Shown piece after piece: positions 43,171 to 56,065 of a stretch of 64,000 nucleotides of DNA. The DNA is taken from assembly GCA_020466095.1 (NCBI GenBank), contig CM035808.1:15968785-16032784 (forward strand), in the 5' to 3' direction. Below the pieces are notes generated by a model. It was not told the DNA's origin, did not search any database, and worked only from the letters and a program-made list of their open reading frames with translations. The position numbers were made by a program, and so were the translations under genes. Source of the DNA: Chlorops oryzae (taxonomy: Eukaryota > Arthropoda > Insecta > Diptera > Chloropidae). The stretch's first letter is position 1; each line of letters begins with the position of its first letter.

Positions 43171-44504
43171 AGGCGAAACTCCATAAATGACGAAAGTGGC
43201 GGTTGGTGCGGTACACGCGGCAAAGTTGAAAATATTTCAATTTTTCAGGCGTTTTATTTTTCGTATTAAGAAGGTCAATGCCAATGGAAAATGTGCACTC
43301 AGATGTCCCGGGAAAAATGCTTTAAACAACTGTAATAGAAGTTTCTCACATATCCAGTGAATCGCAGTTAAACAGGTTCCACTGCAGATTTGGGTAGTTG
43401 TTATACTGAGGCATTTTCTGGTAATTAAATCAAATTAAATTCCCGTTCGTTCAAAAGTGCTCATTATAAACGATAACTATACATGCATAAAATGCATCTA
43501 TACATGCATACATACATCTGACTTATACACTTCACACACTCCTCAGTGGACTCAGTGGACTCAGTGCATAGCATTGTCATTAGAAATCCGATTCAAATAT
43601 TAAGTTACAATTTAATCGTTTCAACAGAATGCGGTCCAATTTAGTTAAGAATCCTCCCAAGCGTGTATTTTAATTGAATTTCCAGTTTCACTTAACGATG
43701 TGTGAACTCGGAGTCATGTATTATAGGCTGTGAAGCTTTCCGAAAACTCAAAAATTACTATCAACTGGTAAAGTGCTAACAATTACTCGGAACACGTACC
43801 TTCATAATATGAAAATCCATTAATTGTAAACCAAATCAATTCGACTTAGATAAGAATTTACATGCATTACCTGCGTACGTGTGTATGCAGCTATGTATGG
43901 ACGTAGGTAGATACGCGTATGTGGAAGCGTCGGTGGAAGCGTCGGTGAATGGTCGACAGTATCTTGGTATGAGTGAAATAATAATACGCTAGGTATGCTT
44001 TAATAAGCTCTTCATAACAGCCTAAAACAACAATTGATTAAATTCACATCTGAGTGGCCCCAACCGAATGCGTTCGCAACTGAATTTCGGGAGTAGAGGT
44101 CAAAGGAATTAAACGTAGATGCGAGCATGTGCACGTGTAAGCGTGTGTGTATGTGTATGTATGAAAAGGAACTGAGGTATATGCCGTGGGGGGACACTCT
44201 AACGAGTTTGTTATAATTTTACTTTTGGGTATGGGTTAGTTGCTTTTTGCATTTGTGTGCTTAGGTGCTTATTCTATAGTCTCTATTATGTAAATAATAC
44301 TGTATTAAATTTGACATTCTATTGTTTTCTCGCATCTCGTCTGGCTTTGTGCGCAAATACATACAAACATGTGTATTTTTACACCGTAAACATTTTCGGA
44401 GTGCTCAGAAATACGAGTTCGAAATATAAGGAAAATAAGATGCTCATATTTATGAGTCCGAAATGAGTCAGATATATGTTCTTAGTATGTATGTATGTGT
44501 GTTA
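43171..44504. other. Intergenic region, no gene seen
   Basis: Non-coding. Short tandem repeats occur at about 43540-43562 (CAGTGGACT, 11-bp-type unit) and 43920-43945 (GTGGAAGCGTCG). The GT/GTAT-rich stretch at 44140-44165 is simple sequence. Confidence 0.4.
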
Positions 44505-44705
44505 AAGTGGATACCACTTAGTCCTTTTACCGGCCCATCGTGATACCCCGAGGGGTTTTCTTGTGTTTGTGTGAGTGTAGGTCTTTTTATGTAGTGTGCC
44601 CCTAACATGCGATTTTTTGATAAACCACTGCTAAGCCTGGAACATTACACTCCGTTTCGCCTGTGCCGGGGAATCGATCCTCGGACCCTGAAATCAAGAG
44701 CATAG
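44505..44705 (-). mobile_element. tRNA-derived SINE, second copy, minus strand
   Basis: Read on the minus strand it has a tRNA-like head (TGCTATGCTCTTGATTTCAG, then GTCCGAGGATCGATTCCCC, B box close to GGTTCGANTCC) and a 3' part GGTATCACGATGGGCCGG followed by AAGTGGTATCCAC. That order matches the SINE at 10929-11197 (GGTATCACAACGGGCC, AAGTGTGTCACCC). It lacks the CCTAA tail. Confidence 0.6.
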
Positions 44706-44767
44706 CACGCATTTGTAGGTAATTAGTAAATAACTTACAAACAAACAAAATCCGATCATTTCGATCT

Positions 44768-44850
44768 GGCAAACATGGTGTCGATGGCTGAGCACATGAC
44801 TAGAAACCGAGAGCTCCGAGCTTCAAATTCCACACAGGGGCGAGAAATCA
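44768..44850 (+). mobile_element. tRNA-like sequence, second copy of family 2
   Basis: A near copy of the minus-strand unit at 24489-24570: GGTGTCGATGGCTGAGCACA, AGAGCTCCGAGCTTCAAATT and CCACACAGGG follow in the same order. The B box is GCTTCAAATTCC, slightly decayed. Confidence 0.58.
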
Positions 44851-44876
44851 AGATTGAACAAATTATTTGAAGTTAT

Positions 44877-45543
44877 AAATATATTATATAATACATAATA
44901 AATATATAATATATAATAAATATATAATATAACAAGTAGAATTTATACGCAAACAGTTAGCCGCATCAGAATGATTAAACGCTTGGTTTTAAGTTAATCG
45001 AATTTCAGCTCCACGTAGCTTACTAAAATGTTAATTTTGGCGTTAATTTTCTGAGCGTAATTTTTTTCTTTTCACTTTTTTTTTATTAAATCACCCTATT
45101 TCGTTGATTACTGGAATAGCTGAAAAAAAAAAATAAGCAACGCATATCAAATAATCAGTGTATTACAGTGTTAAAGTGACACATTCATTGAAGCGCGCTT
45201 AGCCTTATTGTGAAATTAGAGTTGTTTAAAAAATTCAAATGTAGTTAAACATATCTGTAAAACTGATTTAAAATTAATCGAACTTTAAATAAACATGCAA
45301 GCATGTAGATGTTTCCATAAACGATATTTTTTTGCATGTAGCTCTATTTCATTAATATTTTCGATTTTGAAGAATTGGAAAAGTAATAATAATTGGAAAA
45401 AGTATTTGAATTATGGGAAAATCGATTAATATATATGCAGAATATTACTGTATAATAAATATATAATATATAATATAATATATAATATATAATAAATATA
45501 TAATATATAATAAATATATAATATATAATAAATATATAATATT
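44877..45543. repeat. Two arrays of AT-only tandem repeat
   Basis: At 44877-44935 and again at 45451-45543, about 20-bp units of the type AATAAATATATAATATAT repeat two to four times. About 500 bp of unremarkable AT-rich sequence separates them. Confidence 0.75.
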
Positions 45544-47402
45544 TCATGTAGGACGCCCTATCGCAAAAAGTAAATCATGTTCAACTTGGACTCCTATATG
45601 AGCTCATTATGAGGCCTCACACTCGGAATAAGGATTTATAAATGACTCATTTAAGACCCCAAATGTTTGCTGGGTATTCATATGTCACTTGAGAAAAGTT
45701 ATGTCATATCTGAATTGTTGTAATTAGGGGAAAATGTGTAGCGAAAAAAAAAATAATTGAAGCTAAAACGTTTAACACTTCACATCACCTTAAAGGTCTT
45801 AGAAGTACTTAGTTTAGAAATTGAATACGATCAATTTCAATTTCGAGGCATAGCTTCAGGAGTTGAAACTCGAAATGAGCGCATTGGAATAGAATTCCAT
45901 AGAACTTATAGAATTGCAGAATGTTTTCAATAAGCCGTAGGCATTTATGTCTGTTTGCAGTCTTACCTTCTCCGATTTCGATTAATTGAAATTTGTTGGC
46001 TTAACGCAAGCAACTAAAAGCTGTGAAACTCACGTAATTGATAACGAAACCCCATGAAGTCACACTCAATGCGCTTATCTTCTGGCTTTGGCAATAACCA
46101 ACGATTAAGATATGTCCTCGAGTCATGTAAATGACGGGATGAATAGTAAGGAACTGCGGAAGGTAACTTAATTCAAAACATACGTTTGATAAAATTTCCT
46201 GTCGAATTCAGCTCCGTTGAACTCATACCGAAGAAGATAAGAGTTCAGTTAGCTTCTTCATAATTTATTTTCGCTCTTGCATGTCGAATCAGAGTTTATC
46301 TTAAAAAAGAAAACCAGATGATGTTGAACACAATAAACTTTTTGTGTTAGTAGGTACATGGGAGATACATATATCTTCACGTTTTAGCCAATAACATTGC
46401 ATGTGAAATCCCGCAGAAAGTCTGGCATCAGATTAAGAGTGAAAGCAGTGATTTCAAGCTAAAAACAATGCGCAGCCAAGTTTCGGAACTCGGAAAAACG
46501 AAAAGAATGGAGTGAATACAAGCGCATACATGTTACTAATGTAGGTAGGTATGTATAAAATAAAAGTTTAAGGAAACATAACATCAATACTCGTAGAGCA
46601 AAAAGACCGACAGATGGAGAGATGATGAGACGGAGAGACAGACGGTTGCACTACTCAAAGGCGCAATGCACTTCGACGTATTTCAGGCTTAAGTGGCAAG
46701 AAGCGAGCGTCCGTAAGATGTTTGCTTTTGAGCGCCAGCCAGCGATGAAAGCTGCATTTCCCACACAAGCTGCAGACACATCAACAGAAACGGATTGCTC
46801 ATACATATGTATGTATGTATGTATGTATGTACAAACATGCTTTAACGCATGTACGAACACACTATAAAGTTACACGCAAATCTTCGTGGTTCCCCGACAC
46901 AACAATAAGACTGAATGTTGTCAGGATCAACAGAAGAGCATTCCGAGCTGCTCATACAGCTCTCCCTTTGCTGTCTTATCCGTTTCATATATCATGTGCA
47001 TTGTGTATCGAGCGTGGAAATGGAGCGACGCAACACGACGCGTCTGCAGAAACAATTGCCGAAGCAGCCAGTGGCGACGCAATGGCTGCGTATTTGAAGC
47101 GTTTCGCTATGAGATTCTCAATTCTACTTCTATAGAAAATACTTTAGGGGAATGAAATGAAAGCCCGAGCTCACACATAAGAACTCATCACATGCGTTTC
47201 AACGAAAAAAGCGCAGTGAAAGTGACAATAATGCAGCAGAAGCGAAAAGTACAGCGGTTGAAAACAATGGAAATTCAAAAGTTTTTCAGATTGTTTCCTC
47301 ATTTAAAGAATAGATAATTCAAATGCATTCAATGCTGTAGCTTCATAAGGTAAAAAAGTCGAAATAATGTGTCAAAAATGTCATTTGGAAGGACTTGAAT
47401 TA
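45544..47402. other. Intergenic region with TATG microsatellite
   Basis: A (TATG)n run occupies about 46805-46831. Several overlapping short frames at 46620-47160 have no domain pattern. Nothing else recognised. Confidence 0.4.
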
Positions 47403-47570
47403 CAGTGAAAATTGGTTATAACGATGTCGAAGAGACCAGCAAAGTCCATCGTTATAGCCGATAATCGCTATATCCGGTAACAGAATTTAAGAAGAATTAG
47501 AAAAGTGAACCAAACTTTACCTAAGAAGTTCAACGCTATAACCGATAATCGTTATAACCGATTTTTACTG
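47403..47570. mobile_element. pogo/mariner-type MITE with TA duplication
   Basis: The 168-bp element is flanked by TA on both sides. Its ends CAGTGAAAATTGGTTATAAC and (inverted) CAGTAAAAATCGGTTATAAC agree over about 30 bp. A further internal CGATAATCG pair repeats the subterminal motif. No coding capacity. Confidence 0.75.
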
Positions 47571-47684
47571 TATTTTCATAAATTGATGTGCCCTAAAGTA
47601 TGCTTAAACTACCGCATAAACAAATTCGATGGGAAGAAAAATATAAATATAATCACGTCGAAGACTCCTCATCTGTATTCCGAT

Positions 47685-47780
47685 CAGACCTGTTAAATAA
47701 TGATTATTTCATTAATGATTAATAAATCAGATTATTTTTTTTTTATTTGTGAAATAATGATTACACAGACCTGTAAAATT
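47685..47780. mobile_element. Fragments of the CAGACCTGTTAAAT hAT family
   Basis: CAGACCTGTTAAATAATGAT begins at 47685 and a second left-end-like CAGACCTGTAAAAT begins at 47766 in the same orientation, so no complete pair of inverted ends remains. Same family as the 908-bp element at 915-1822. Confidence 0.65.
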
Positions 47781-48550
47781 GAAATTTGATTTTCCCCTTT
47801 CGAGTCGGAGTGGTGGTTCTTTTAGATTTTTGTATGCTGAAAAATTGAAAAATATGAAAAAAAATTCCATTACGTCAGAGTTTTGAGAAAATCGCGCAAG
47901 AAATTTTTCACTACCATTGCTTTTTTGAAACTAGTTTTTCTCAAATATGGTTTCAAATATTTCAACATTTTTAAAAGTTTTGTGTTCTTAAAACATCATT
48001 CTTTAATATGGCATCAAAAATAACTAACAAATCGTTAAATGAATGGTGTAAAATGATGCTCAAAGTCGAAAATTTTGAAATTTTTTGAATGATTTTCATT
48101 TTTTTTTTGGACTTTGAATGAACGTCGATCACCCATTAACAGTCCCCTTTCCAAAACCTATATATTAAATTGTAGGCCAATCAATTGTGTGTAGATATGC
48201 CTAATTTCAGAACTGCAGCAAAAACAGTTTCTAAATTGGGATATTCATATACATAACATAATACAAGTTTGAATTGAAAAGTTCACTTGTTTTTTCGTTT
48301 GAAATAGAAGAAATGACTAGAATGATTTATGATATGATAATGATTATGGATTAAAAAAACAAAAAAATTAATAATTAATAATCTTAATTGGGATTTAAGA
48401 GCTCTGATTCCATCAGCTTTAAAAATATCAATGCTAACTCGGCTAATATCGAAGTATCCTGCATATGACTGAAAAGCATATCGATTTGTCATTGATCGCA
48501 GAAAAAAAAACACTTCAAAAGTTCATGTTTATTCAGTTCGTAGTATGAAA

Positions 48551-49065
48551 CCTTTATTTCTTAAATACTTAAGGGCTTCAAAACAGATTTAAGTTTTATC
48601 TTTTATAAGTAGGCTATTTAAAGTAAAATCGGAAATATAGCCATATTTAAATGTTTAGATTATCCTTCTTGTCAACTTCCTAACCAGACCTTTTATCCAG
48701 TCAATACAGATGAGGACGCATATAGATATAAAAAAGTCCACTTTCGATATAATTGACAAAGCATTATCCAGATTTTATTTCGCATAAAAAAAAACAGCGA
48801 CTCATATTGAAAAAACCATTTCATTTTCATTAAAATAAAAACCCAGAACACCCTTATTTCTTAAAACTTGAAGGGCCTTCAAAACAGATTTAAAGTTTTT
48901 TTTAATGAAGAAAGGCCATTTAAAAGTTGAAAATTGGAAATATAGAAATATTTAAAATATGTAAATTTTATTATCCTTGTTGTCAACGTAACCTAAACTT
49001 CATCCAGCAAACAAAGGGACGCTTATATAATTTAAAAAAAAAGTCCCTTTCCACAAAATTCACAG
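48551..49065. repeat. Direct duplication with many indels
   Basis: About 200 bp at 48551-48750 recurs at 48852-49065: TTATTTCTTAAA, GGGCnTTCAAAACAGATTTAA, GGAAATATAG, TTATCCTTnTTGTCAAC and AAAAAGTCC blocks in the same order. Differences include many single-base indels. Non-coding. Confidence 0.7.
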
Positions 49066-52000
49066 GCTATATTCTGAAAAAAAAGTTCTTCGATATTGGA
49101 TTTGAAGCATAGAATTCTGATACATCAAAATTTCATAATTCCGTATCCACGTTATAAAAATATCGATATTTCCAAGTATCGATATTTTCAGCCCATCTCT
49201 AATACAGCGCTGAGTCGGAATGCTCGGTGGTGAATTATTGCAAATTTTGTCTCCATGATGAGTCCAAGTGCACTCCCTTTAAGGGGGAAATTTTTTATGA
49301 TTTTTTTTTTAAAATCGATTTTTTTTAGTTTAATCGATATATCATATTTGCAATTTTATGACGAACTCCGAATACAGTACACCCCGGAAAAGTTAAGTCT
49401 TACAAAGCTTACTTGTTGGAAATAGTTGATCGAAATTTTGCTTTATAGAAAGCCTCAAAAAGTTAAATAAAAATTTTTTTGGCTTCTTGGCTTCAAAAAG
49501 AGGGTAATAGCTAAGAAAATAAATCGTTTATATCCTTCTTTTTGTTAGATTTGGAACATCTTGAACATTCCGATTTCGTGCAAAGACAACGTTTTTTAAA
49601 ACAGCCTCGGACGATGCTCAATATATCCGCCATTTTTATTTGTCTGACAAAAAGAAATATTTTCCCTTAGTTTCGGACTTATGTATATCTACAGATATTG
49701 TAAACGGGACTATCTCGCCTTTTTTGTCTTTGTACAATAAAACGAAGAAAACTGATCATTTTTTCTACCGTTTCATGGAGTGCCCCACTCAAGTAAAATC
49801 CAATCGTATGTTGTGCGGCGAAAATTAATCATTTTAAGATGACGGTGCAGTTGAATTAGGATGCGCCATGTATGGCTGTTAGTCAGAAAAATTTATATGC
49901 TGCTCGACGCCGAGCTTTATAAAATTTTTTTCGATAGAATACGCTTCATTGCCAACGCCAAAATTTATTTACACTTCCGCTGGTGTAAATCACTGTCGTT
50001 GGTAGCGACAGACCAGAAGATTTTTGCAACAACAAGCTCATCCAGGTTCCTCAAAGACACGTCACAACAGGGCTCTTAAAAGTAGAAATACAAAGAAAGA
50101 TTTCGCGTGCCAAACTATGTATGTCAAAGGATTCATAATTTATTTCCTCTGAATCTAATATTCTTTTGTGGGAAATAGACAAATAGCATTGCACGCTTTA
50201 AGACATCATTTAATATGAAGACAATGAAAGCGCAACAGACAAAATGATATGACGTGCAACCGTCGGAAATGTTATTAAAACTGCTTGCAGACACATTGCA
50301 AACGTCTGCTTGTCATAAATTTTTTTTTTTGTCATTTTTGGCGACATAAGCCGAAATGTCGGTCAACCTTAAACAAGCGAACAAAGGCAGGCAGACAACG
50401 ACGAAGAGCTATGACAAAGATACAGCTGTTTCGACTAGCCTAACAACAAAAGTGATGTGCAACAAAAAAAAAAAAATAAAAAAAAAAAACCAACGCAATG
50501 AAGAGACTTACACATTAAGATGGCTTTTTAACGGGAAAAATGAAAATTAAGTTGACGGGAAATGGTCAAAGCGATGCAACAAAATGTGTGGCACAAAAAA
50601 CTTTCATTCATAAAAACGAAGTGTGAAGCAATCATTTACGGATTCCTTGAACTTGCGATCTAAAAAAGCTTACGGCAAAAAGCTTTTCAGTTCGGCTTAT
50701 CCAACATTTTTGGCTAACGAAATGCAGAGGATGGCAACATAGGTTCCACATGACGCATGCGCGTTTATCGATTGAGAGCTGAGTCGAGAGCTCAATGTGC
50801 CGTATTTGAATTCGAAAGGACGAAAGGACAACTGTCAAAGTTCGGCAATGTTCGTGCCTCATCAATTTTCACACTGCATTCAGATTCCCATAAGCTAGCA
50901 GATGTGCGCCGCCTTTGCTTTAGTGCGTTTTTGTTGTTGTTTCTGTTGTTGGAACCGACCACAGGACTTAAAGTTAGCTTCGAAGACTTTCATACGTCAA
51001 ATAACATTGGCCGAGTTAAGCGCTCGTATTCGTTTAGTTTCGCTAAGGATAGCAAAGGGGTCGGTTTATGCGCGTTTCGTGCAAGCATCCGTGCGGTTAA
51101 TGTCAAATTTTAAATTGAATTCCATGAAAGTGCGGAAGTTTCTCTAAAAGCGGACCTTCCGAAATAAAAAAAAAAAATTAAAATATTGTGAGTTTAAGTG
51201 AAAATCCAAAAAAAAAAAAAAATACTCTAAAAATTTGTCGATTTAAAAAAAAAATATTTTTAAAAATTTTAAATTAAAAAAAAAAAATTTATTTTGCCTA
51301 TAAAGGAAAAAGTTTACGGATCTTAACTAAAATCGCTTCGAACTAACCACAAGCGCTATCTTGCCAACAAGATACCTGACCCAGGCTAATGTCAAACGTT
51401 AGCTTACCGCATTCGTATGGCAAAGGTATGAGCATGGACAGGCAATGAAGAGTGCCACTTAAAACAAAAAAGAAAAACAAACACAAAATAAAAAAATTTA
51501 GCAAAGGAAAAAAGAAGATTTTTGATCATACGAAAGAAATAAAAAGAAGAAATAACGGCGCCTGAATTTTTAATAGGAAACACTTGAGTAGCCACTTAGA
51601 CCTTTTCGTGAATAATAAAAGCATCGCATAGACAAAGTCAGCATTTCCAGCGGCTTTTGGCGTTTACCTATTCCATGGATTATTCAAAGCGATATCGCTA
51701 GCTTATTAAAATTTTTTGAATAAAATTCCCTAACTCAATACCGAAAGTCTCGAAGTCCGAAGCAAAATCTTTCTATAGCCCAGCGGAAAGATATTTTCAC
51801 AAAGTTATTGAAGCATACTTTCAGGTGAAATAGTTAGCATTCGCATTAACGGCGGTCACTGTCGGCAAACGAGAAGGACAAAGTGCTAAGAGTTATTAAA
51901 ATTGCAAATTTATGCTCGGAAGTTAGGAGGTGAAGTGCACAAAAAAAAAAAATTCAACTTTAGAAAGAAATGAAGTAAAAAATTATGGAATAAATATTTT

Positions 52001-53284
52001 AAAATTGCTACTTGTTTTGAATTTCTTACGAACGGCGCGAGCTACGAACGTCCAACGCAACACAACTCATACATATACATATACAGTGTTGCGGAATATG
52101 TAAATAACTTTTGAAATTTCTCGCCAAATTCCACTTTTCGAATGGAAATAAAGTGAAATAAAAGCCATTTTGCGTCTAGCGTCTTGTCTTGTGCGCTATT
52201 TTCGCATATTTTGACTTTTGACTTCAATTTTCGCCAAAGAAAAAAACGAGTCGAGCGAACAAAGTTTTGCATACCTTGTGGCGCCCACACACACACACAC
52301 ACACACAAACTCGTTTTAGACTAATTTTCGCGCGCGCGATGGCAACGTAAGAGCACATCGGCAGGGCAGACAGTAAAAGTAAGGGGAAATTTATTAACAT
52401 TTCACTTCCGGATTTTGAAATACCTGTCAAAAGTTTTTCGCTTCATAGTTGATCTAAGGAAGCGAGTAACAAGCCAGCTGCGCTCCAAAATATACACTAG
52501 CGTGTGCTGTTGTTGTTCTTTCTCAACTAGTTTATGTGCACAATTTGGGGCACAACGTTTCGCATACGAACAAAACAACAAGTCAAAGAATAACAAAAAC
52601 ATAAAATAATAAAAAATTGAAAACAAAATAAATTATAAATGCTTCGAAAATGAATAAACAATAAAAAGAGAAGCCAACTTTTAGGCGCTGACACATGAAA
52701 TCATTCGAGTTTGCAGAAAAAGCAGGCCAATAAAAAAAAAATAATAATAAACAAAACAAAAAATTAAAACAAAGCCAAAAACAAAGGAAAATGAAAATCC
52801 ATAAAAACTCATAAAAAGCATAAGAAAGAAATCGTAAAATTGATAGGCGAAATGTGTGTAATTGTGGCTTTAAAATGAATGCCACACAATAAAGCGCACA
52901 TACTTATTCCCGCATATTCCTTAAACCTATTATATTTGCGTAGTATATTCGCCAGAAATCCATTTCGGCTCGAATCATCGTGCCCACTGTTAACAAGTGT
53001 TGAAAAAATACTCGCGCACAAAAGTTCTCTCGATTTTGTTTTATGGTCTCGAGGTTATAAAAAGTCAGCGTGAATGCAAATAATTTCAACCGAATATCCT
53101 GCACACATACGTGACAACGAAGTGTAAAGTATTCATACAATATACTCACGAAAAACACTTAAATATATATAGTATATACACATGTATTTATGCATATATA
53201 TATATGTGAAAGTATGTAATTTATATGCAAAAAGTTAAAATAAAAGTTTGAAAAGTTCATGTGTAAGAAACATAGACGAGAGTC
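49066..53284. other. Intergenic or intronic region, no gene confirmed
   Basis: Contains TATCGATATTT repeats and a lone hAT-like end (GCCCATCTCTA at about 49191-49201), a (CA)10-type run at 52286-52306, and many A-rich stretches. An open frame at 50757-51113 (118 codons) has a hydrophobic stretch but no recognisable domain. The composition from 52.3 to 53.4 kb (AAAACAAAA-rich, few repeats) recalls long fly 5' UTRs. Confidence 0.35.
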
Positions 53285-53449
53285 TATAAACTCAGCTGCG
53301 ACCGAGAAAGTTCAAACCGAGCTTCGCGGGGGAAAAAAAAAAACAAAAAAAAAAATATTATAACTCAAAAGGATGAAATTTCTGTTCAGGATTAAATTGA
53401 TGATTGTTCAGTGAAGCTGTCATCTGCCATCGCAACTTGTCTGCTCAAG
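53285..53449 (+). promoter_or_regulatory. Candidate promoter and 5' untranslated exon
   Basis: TATAAA at 53285-53290 precedes a short GC-richer stretch, and CTGCTCAAG|GTAAGC at 53449/53450 is a strong splice-donor match. The only start codon between them opens a 13-codon frame, so it would be untranslated. No downstream coding exon is identified. This is sequence-pattern inference only. Confidence 0.25.
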
Positions 53450-53975
53450 GTAAGCCAACGCATATATCAATAAATAAAGCCACGCGTTTTGTCTTTTGAC
53501 GTGGCAACGTTTGTCAAATTGATGAGTTCAATTGCGAGGGTGGTTCAAAAAGTTTGATGCGATCTCTCGTTAAAATGTTTTGATTTCTAAAAAACAATGC
53601 TTAACTCATTCGCAGTCATTGCATCATCAGAGGCACAAACGAATTATCATCATAAATTAGCATTTCGTATATATATATAAAAAAGAGAAATTATAAAAAT
53701 AATTTTTTTTATTCAATTACCATAGACTTCCCTTAAAAATTCCATCTTAAAATAGGTGCAAAAATAAATAGCAGGTTACACGTTTTTCTGTGTCTGTTGA
53801 AATTATGTCTTGGCGTTAAATGGGTTAAGATCTTTGATGCAAAATATTAACTAATTTCGGATCAGACATTACAAAACTCGAGAGATTTTCCTCGATAAAT
53901 CGATCATGCGGTTCGAAAAAATTTTTTTTAAATGTATAAACTTTTTGTAATTAGATTGTGTTGTTGTCGAGCTTA

Positions 53976-54116
53976 AGGGGCTGCTCCAGCTCTGTCAGAA
54001 ATGAAAAGAAAAACTCCATATAAAAAAACAAAAACGCTTCAGAAAAGAATGAGAAATTTTTTATATGAAGTCTTTAATTTCTGTTTCATTACTGACAGAT
54101 TTGGAGATAGCCCCTA
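53976..54116. mobile_element. MITE with AGGGGCTGCTCC ends
   Basis: Inverted ends of about 33 bp (AGGGGCTGCTCCAGCTCTGT / AGGGGCTATCTCCAAATCTG, both continuing CAG-AATGAAA) enclose 75 bp of AT-rich sequence. The target duplication is unclear. Non-coding. Confidence 0.6.
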
Positions 54117-54472
54117 AGGTCAACACAATCTGTTTATAAAAAGTATTTCATAAAAAGTCGAATAAACCAAAACCATGGAGAAATGATAAAATTATATATT
54201 TTCATACCAAAATGTCCGCTTTTAATTTTCTTTTTCTTTTGGATTTAATCAGTCTTAAGAAAAAAAAAAAAAGACCGTTCAAAATAAAAAATCCCCAGCT
54301 TCGTTCACATGATTTTGGGTATCTTCAGTTCGAAGATCTGTTCTCAAAATCACGAAACAATTCCTTCAATGAAATTATCAATCACAAATTAGAGCCATTA
54401 CCTACTTGAATATCAGGTTTAATTTAACACAAAGACACGTTAGCTTCATCACGAATTGGAACTCAATTATAC

Positions 54473-54671
54473 AGAATTCGAAAACTGATGGAATCGGAAT
54501 TAAAATCGACCAAATTTCATATAGAATTTACAGATTTTGTTGGTTTTGGTTTTGGGTCGGAACTTCTATTGGTGCTTAATTGCACAGATACCTATTTTAT
54601 CCGCTTTTCTATGAGATATATTTGAAATTTCAGTTGACAAAAAATTCCGATTCCATCAGTTTTCGGATTCT
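54473..54671. mobile_element. MITE with about 30-bp inverted ends
   Basis: AGAATTCGAAAACTGATGGA on the left is mirrored by the inverse of TCCATCAGTTTTCGGATTCT on the right, both continuing ATCGGAATT. Total about 199 bp. Flanks give no clear duplication. Confidence 0.6.
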
Positions 54672-55767
54672 ATCATATGCCTGATAATACACTATGCCGA
54701 ACTCAATCAGAACTTTTTAATTGTCCGTCTTATCGATGGAAAGTCCTTACAATCTTGTTGCGCGAACAGTTTTAATAAAACACAAATCATTATTTTCATC
54801 CAAAATTGTTTATAAATTATTTCTAGAATATTTAAATATTATGTGCGTTTCACAAAATTAAGCAATTTACCCTTAGGTCCTGGAATCTTACGTATTTGTG
54901 CGAAACAAAGTGGCAGCTTGAATTTTGCTGCGATATTATGTCCATCAATCATTTTATTTGTAGCTGAAATTGTAGTCAAATTGGTTAGCAGTACGTATCA
55001 ATCATTAATGATCCTATTTCAATCAAGCTTTACATTATAACCGGAGTGGGGTCGCTACAGTCACAAACAGCTTAACTATCAGCCAATTACATTACTCATA
55101 CGTCGCAACATTACTCATACGTCGCTACTTCTCTACACTTATGAAACTTTATCAATCTTTTACAGTGCTACGCATAATTAAGATATCCCCTCTTTGTGTT
55201 TTTTTTTATATTATTTTTTATGTTTTGAAATCCATTCCACACAAGTTTTCATGGTTTGGAATACAAAAGCCTCCTGAAATTTATTGGGTGTTGGTTATTT
55301 AATAGGAAATGTCAATTTTCTGTTCGAAATTTCAATATGCAATTAATTTTACTTAATTCTTTGATACGTTTTTCTTTCCACTTAAAAAAGAGAAATATTA
55401 ATATGCTTTTGTACAAATTTGTTGATTGGAGTTTTGTGGTAAAGAAAAATGAATTTTAAATTTATACTTCCCTCAAGCTTTTATATGATTGCAACTGTTT
55501 TTATTTCATTACTGATTTGCAGTTCGGAATCTAGGTCAAAAAAATTTTAAAAATACATTGAAATTAAGATGAGTGTAAAGCCTTAAAAAATCATTTATTA
55601 AATTTAATTAGAATGCGATTGTAATAATGGATTGACTGTTTTTGAAAGCAACTTAGCAGTGAGACCAAGCTAATGAAAAAAAAAGGTTTTTTAAAAATAA
55701 TAATCCTATTTTAGACATTCGATATTTATGTACATGAAATACGTAAAAACTCAAATAAACCAACTGA
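54672..55767. other. Intergenic, no gene seen
   Basis: AT-rich. A 19-bp tandem pair (ACATTACTCATACGTCGC type) occurs at about 55086-55130. A 65-codon frame at 54843-55040 has no recognisable domain. Confidence 0.35.
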
Positions 55768-56065
55768 ATTTTGTTTTGATGTTTCTGCCTTTTAATCACC
55801 TCAGGTTCTCATTTCTCATGTAAAAAATGTTTTCATATTTCTGGGTCTCATTAAAAGCTAAATAATGAGGCATGCTCTAGAAATCGAATCCACATACAAA
55901 ATTTGGAAATAGCTTAAAATTCTATTGAAATCCAAATCTTTTCATTCGGATTCGATTTCTAGAGCATGCCTCATTATTTAGCTTTTAATGAGCCCCAGAA
56001 AACCGTTTTTTTCATGAGAATTGAGAACCTGAGGTGATTAAAAGGCAGAAACATCACAACAAAAT
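55768..56065. repeat. Large near-perfect palindrome (foldback)
   Basis: Two arms of about 120 bp (55768-55890 and 55941-56065) are inverted copies with few mismatches: TTTCTGCCTTTTAATCACCT, CAGGTTCTCA and GCTAAATAATGAGGCATGCT on the left are mirrored on the right. A loop of about 50 bp separates them. Flanks show no duplication. Probably a foldback MITE. Confidence 0.75.

Noticed and set aside
44505..44850. Functional tRNA genes
   Set aside because: B boxes are present but no acceptor stem closes around either unit, and other copies exist, so SINE heads are more likely.
45451..45543. CRISPR-like or regulatory array
   Set aside because: It is a plain AT-only tandem repeat without spacers in eukaryotic DNA.
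50757..51113. 118-residue protein with a hydrophobic segment
   Set aside because: No recognisable domain, overlapping alternative frames of similar quality, and it lies in a UTR-like region.
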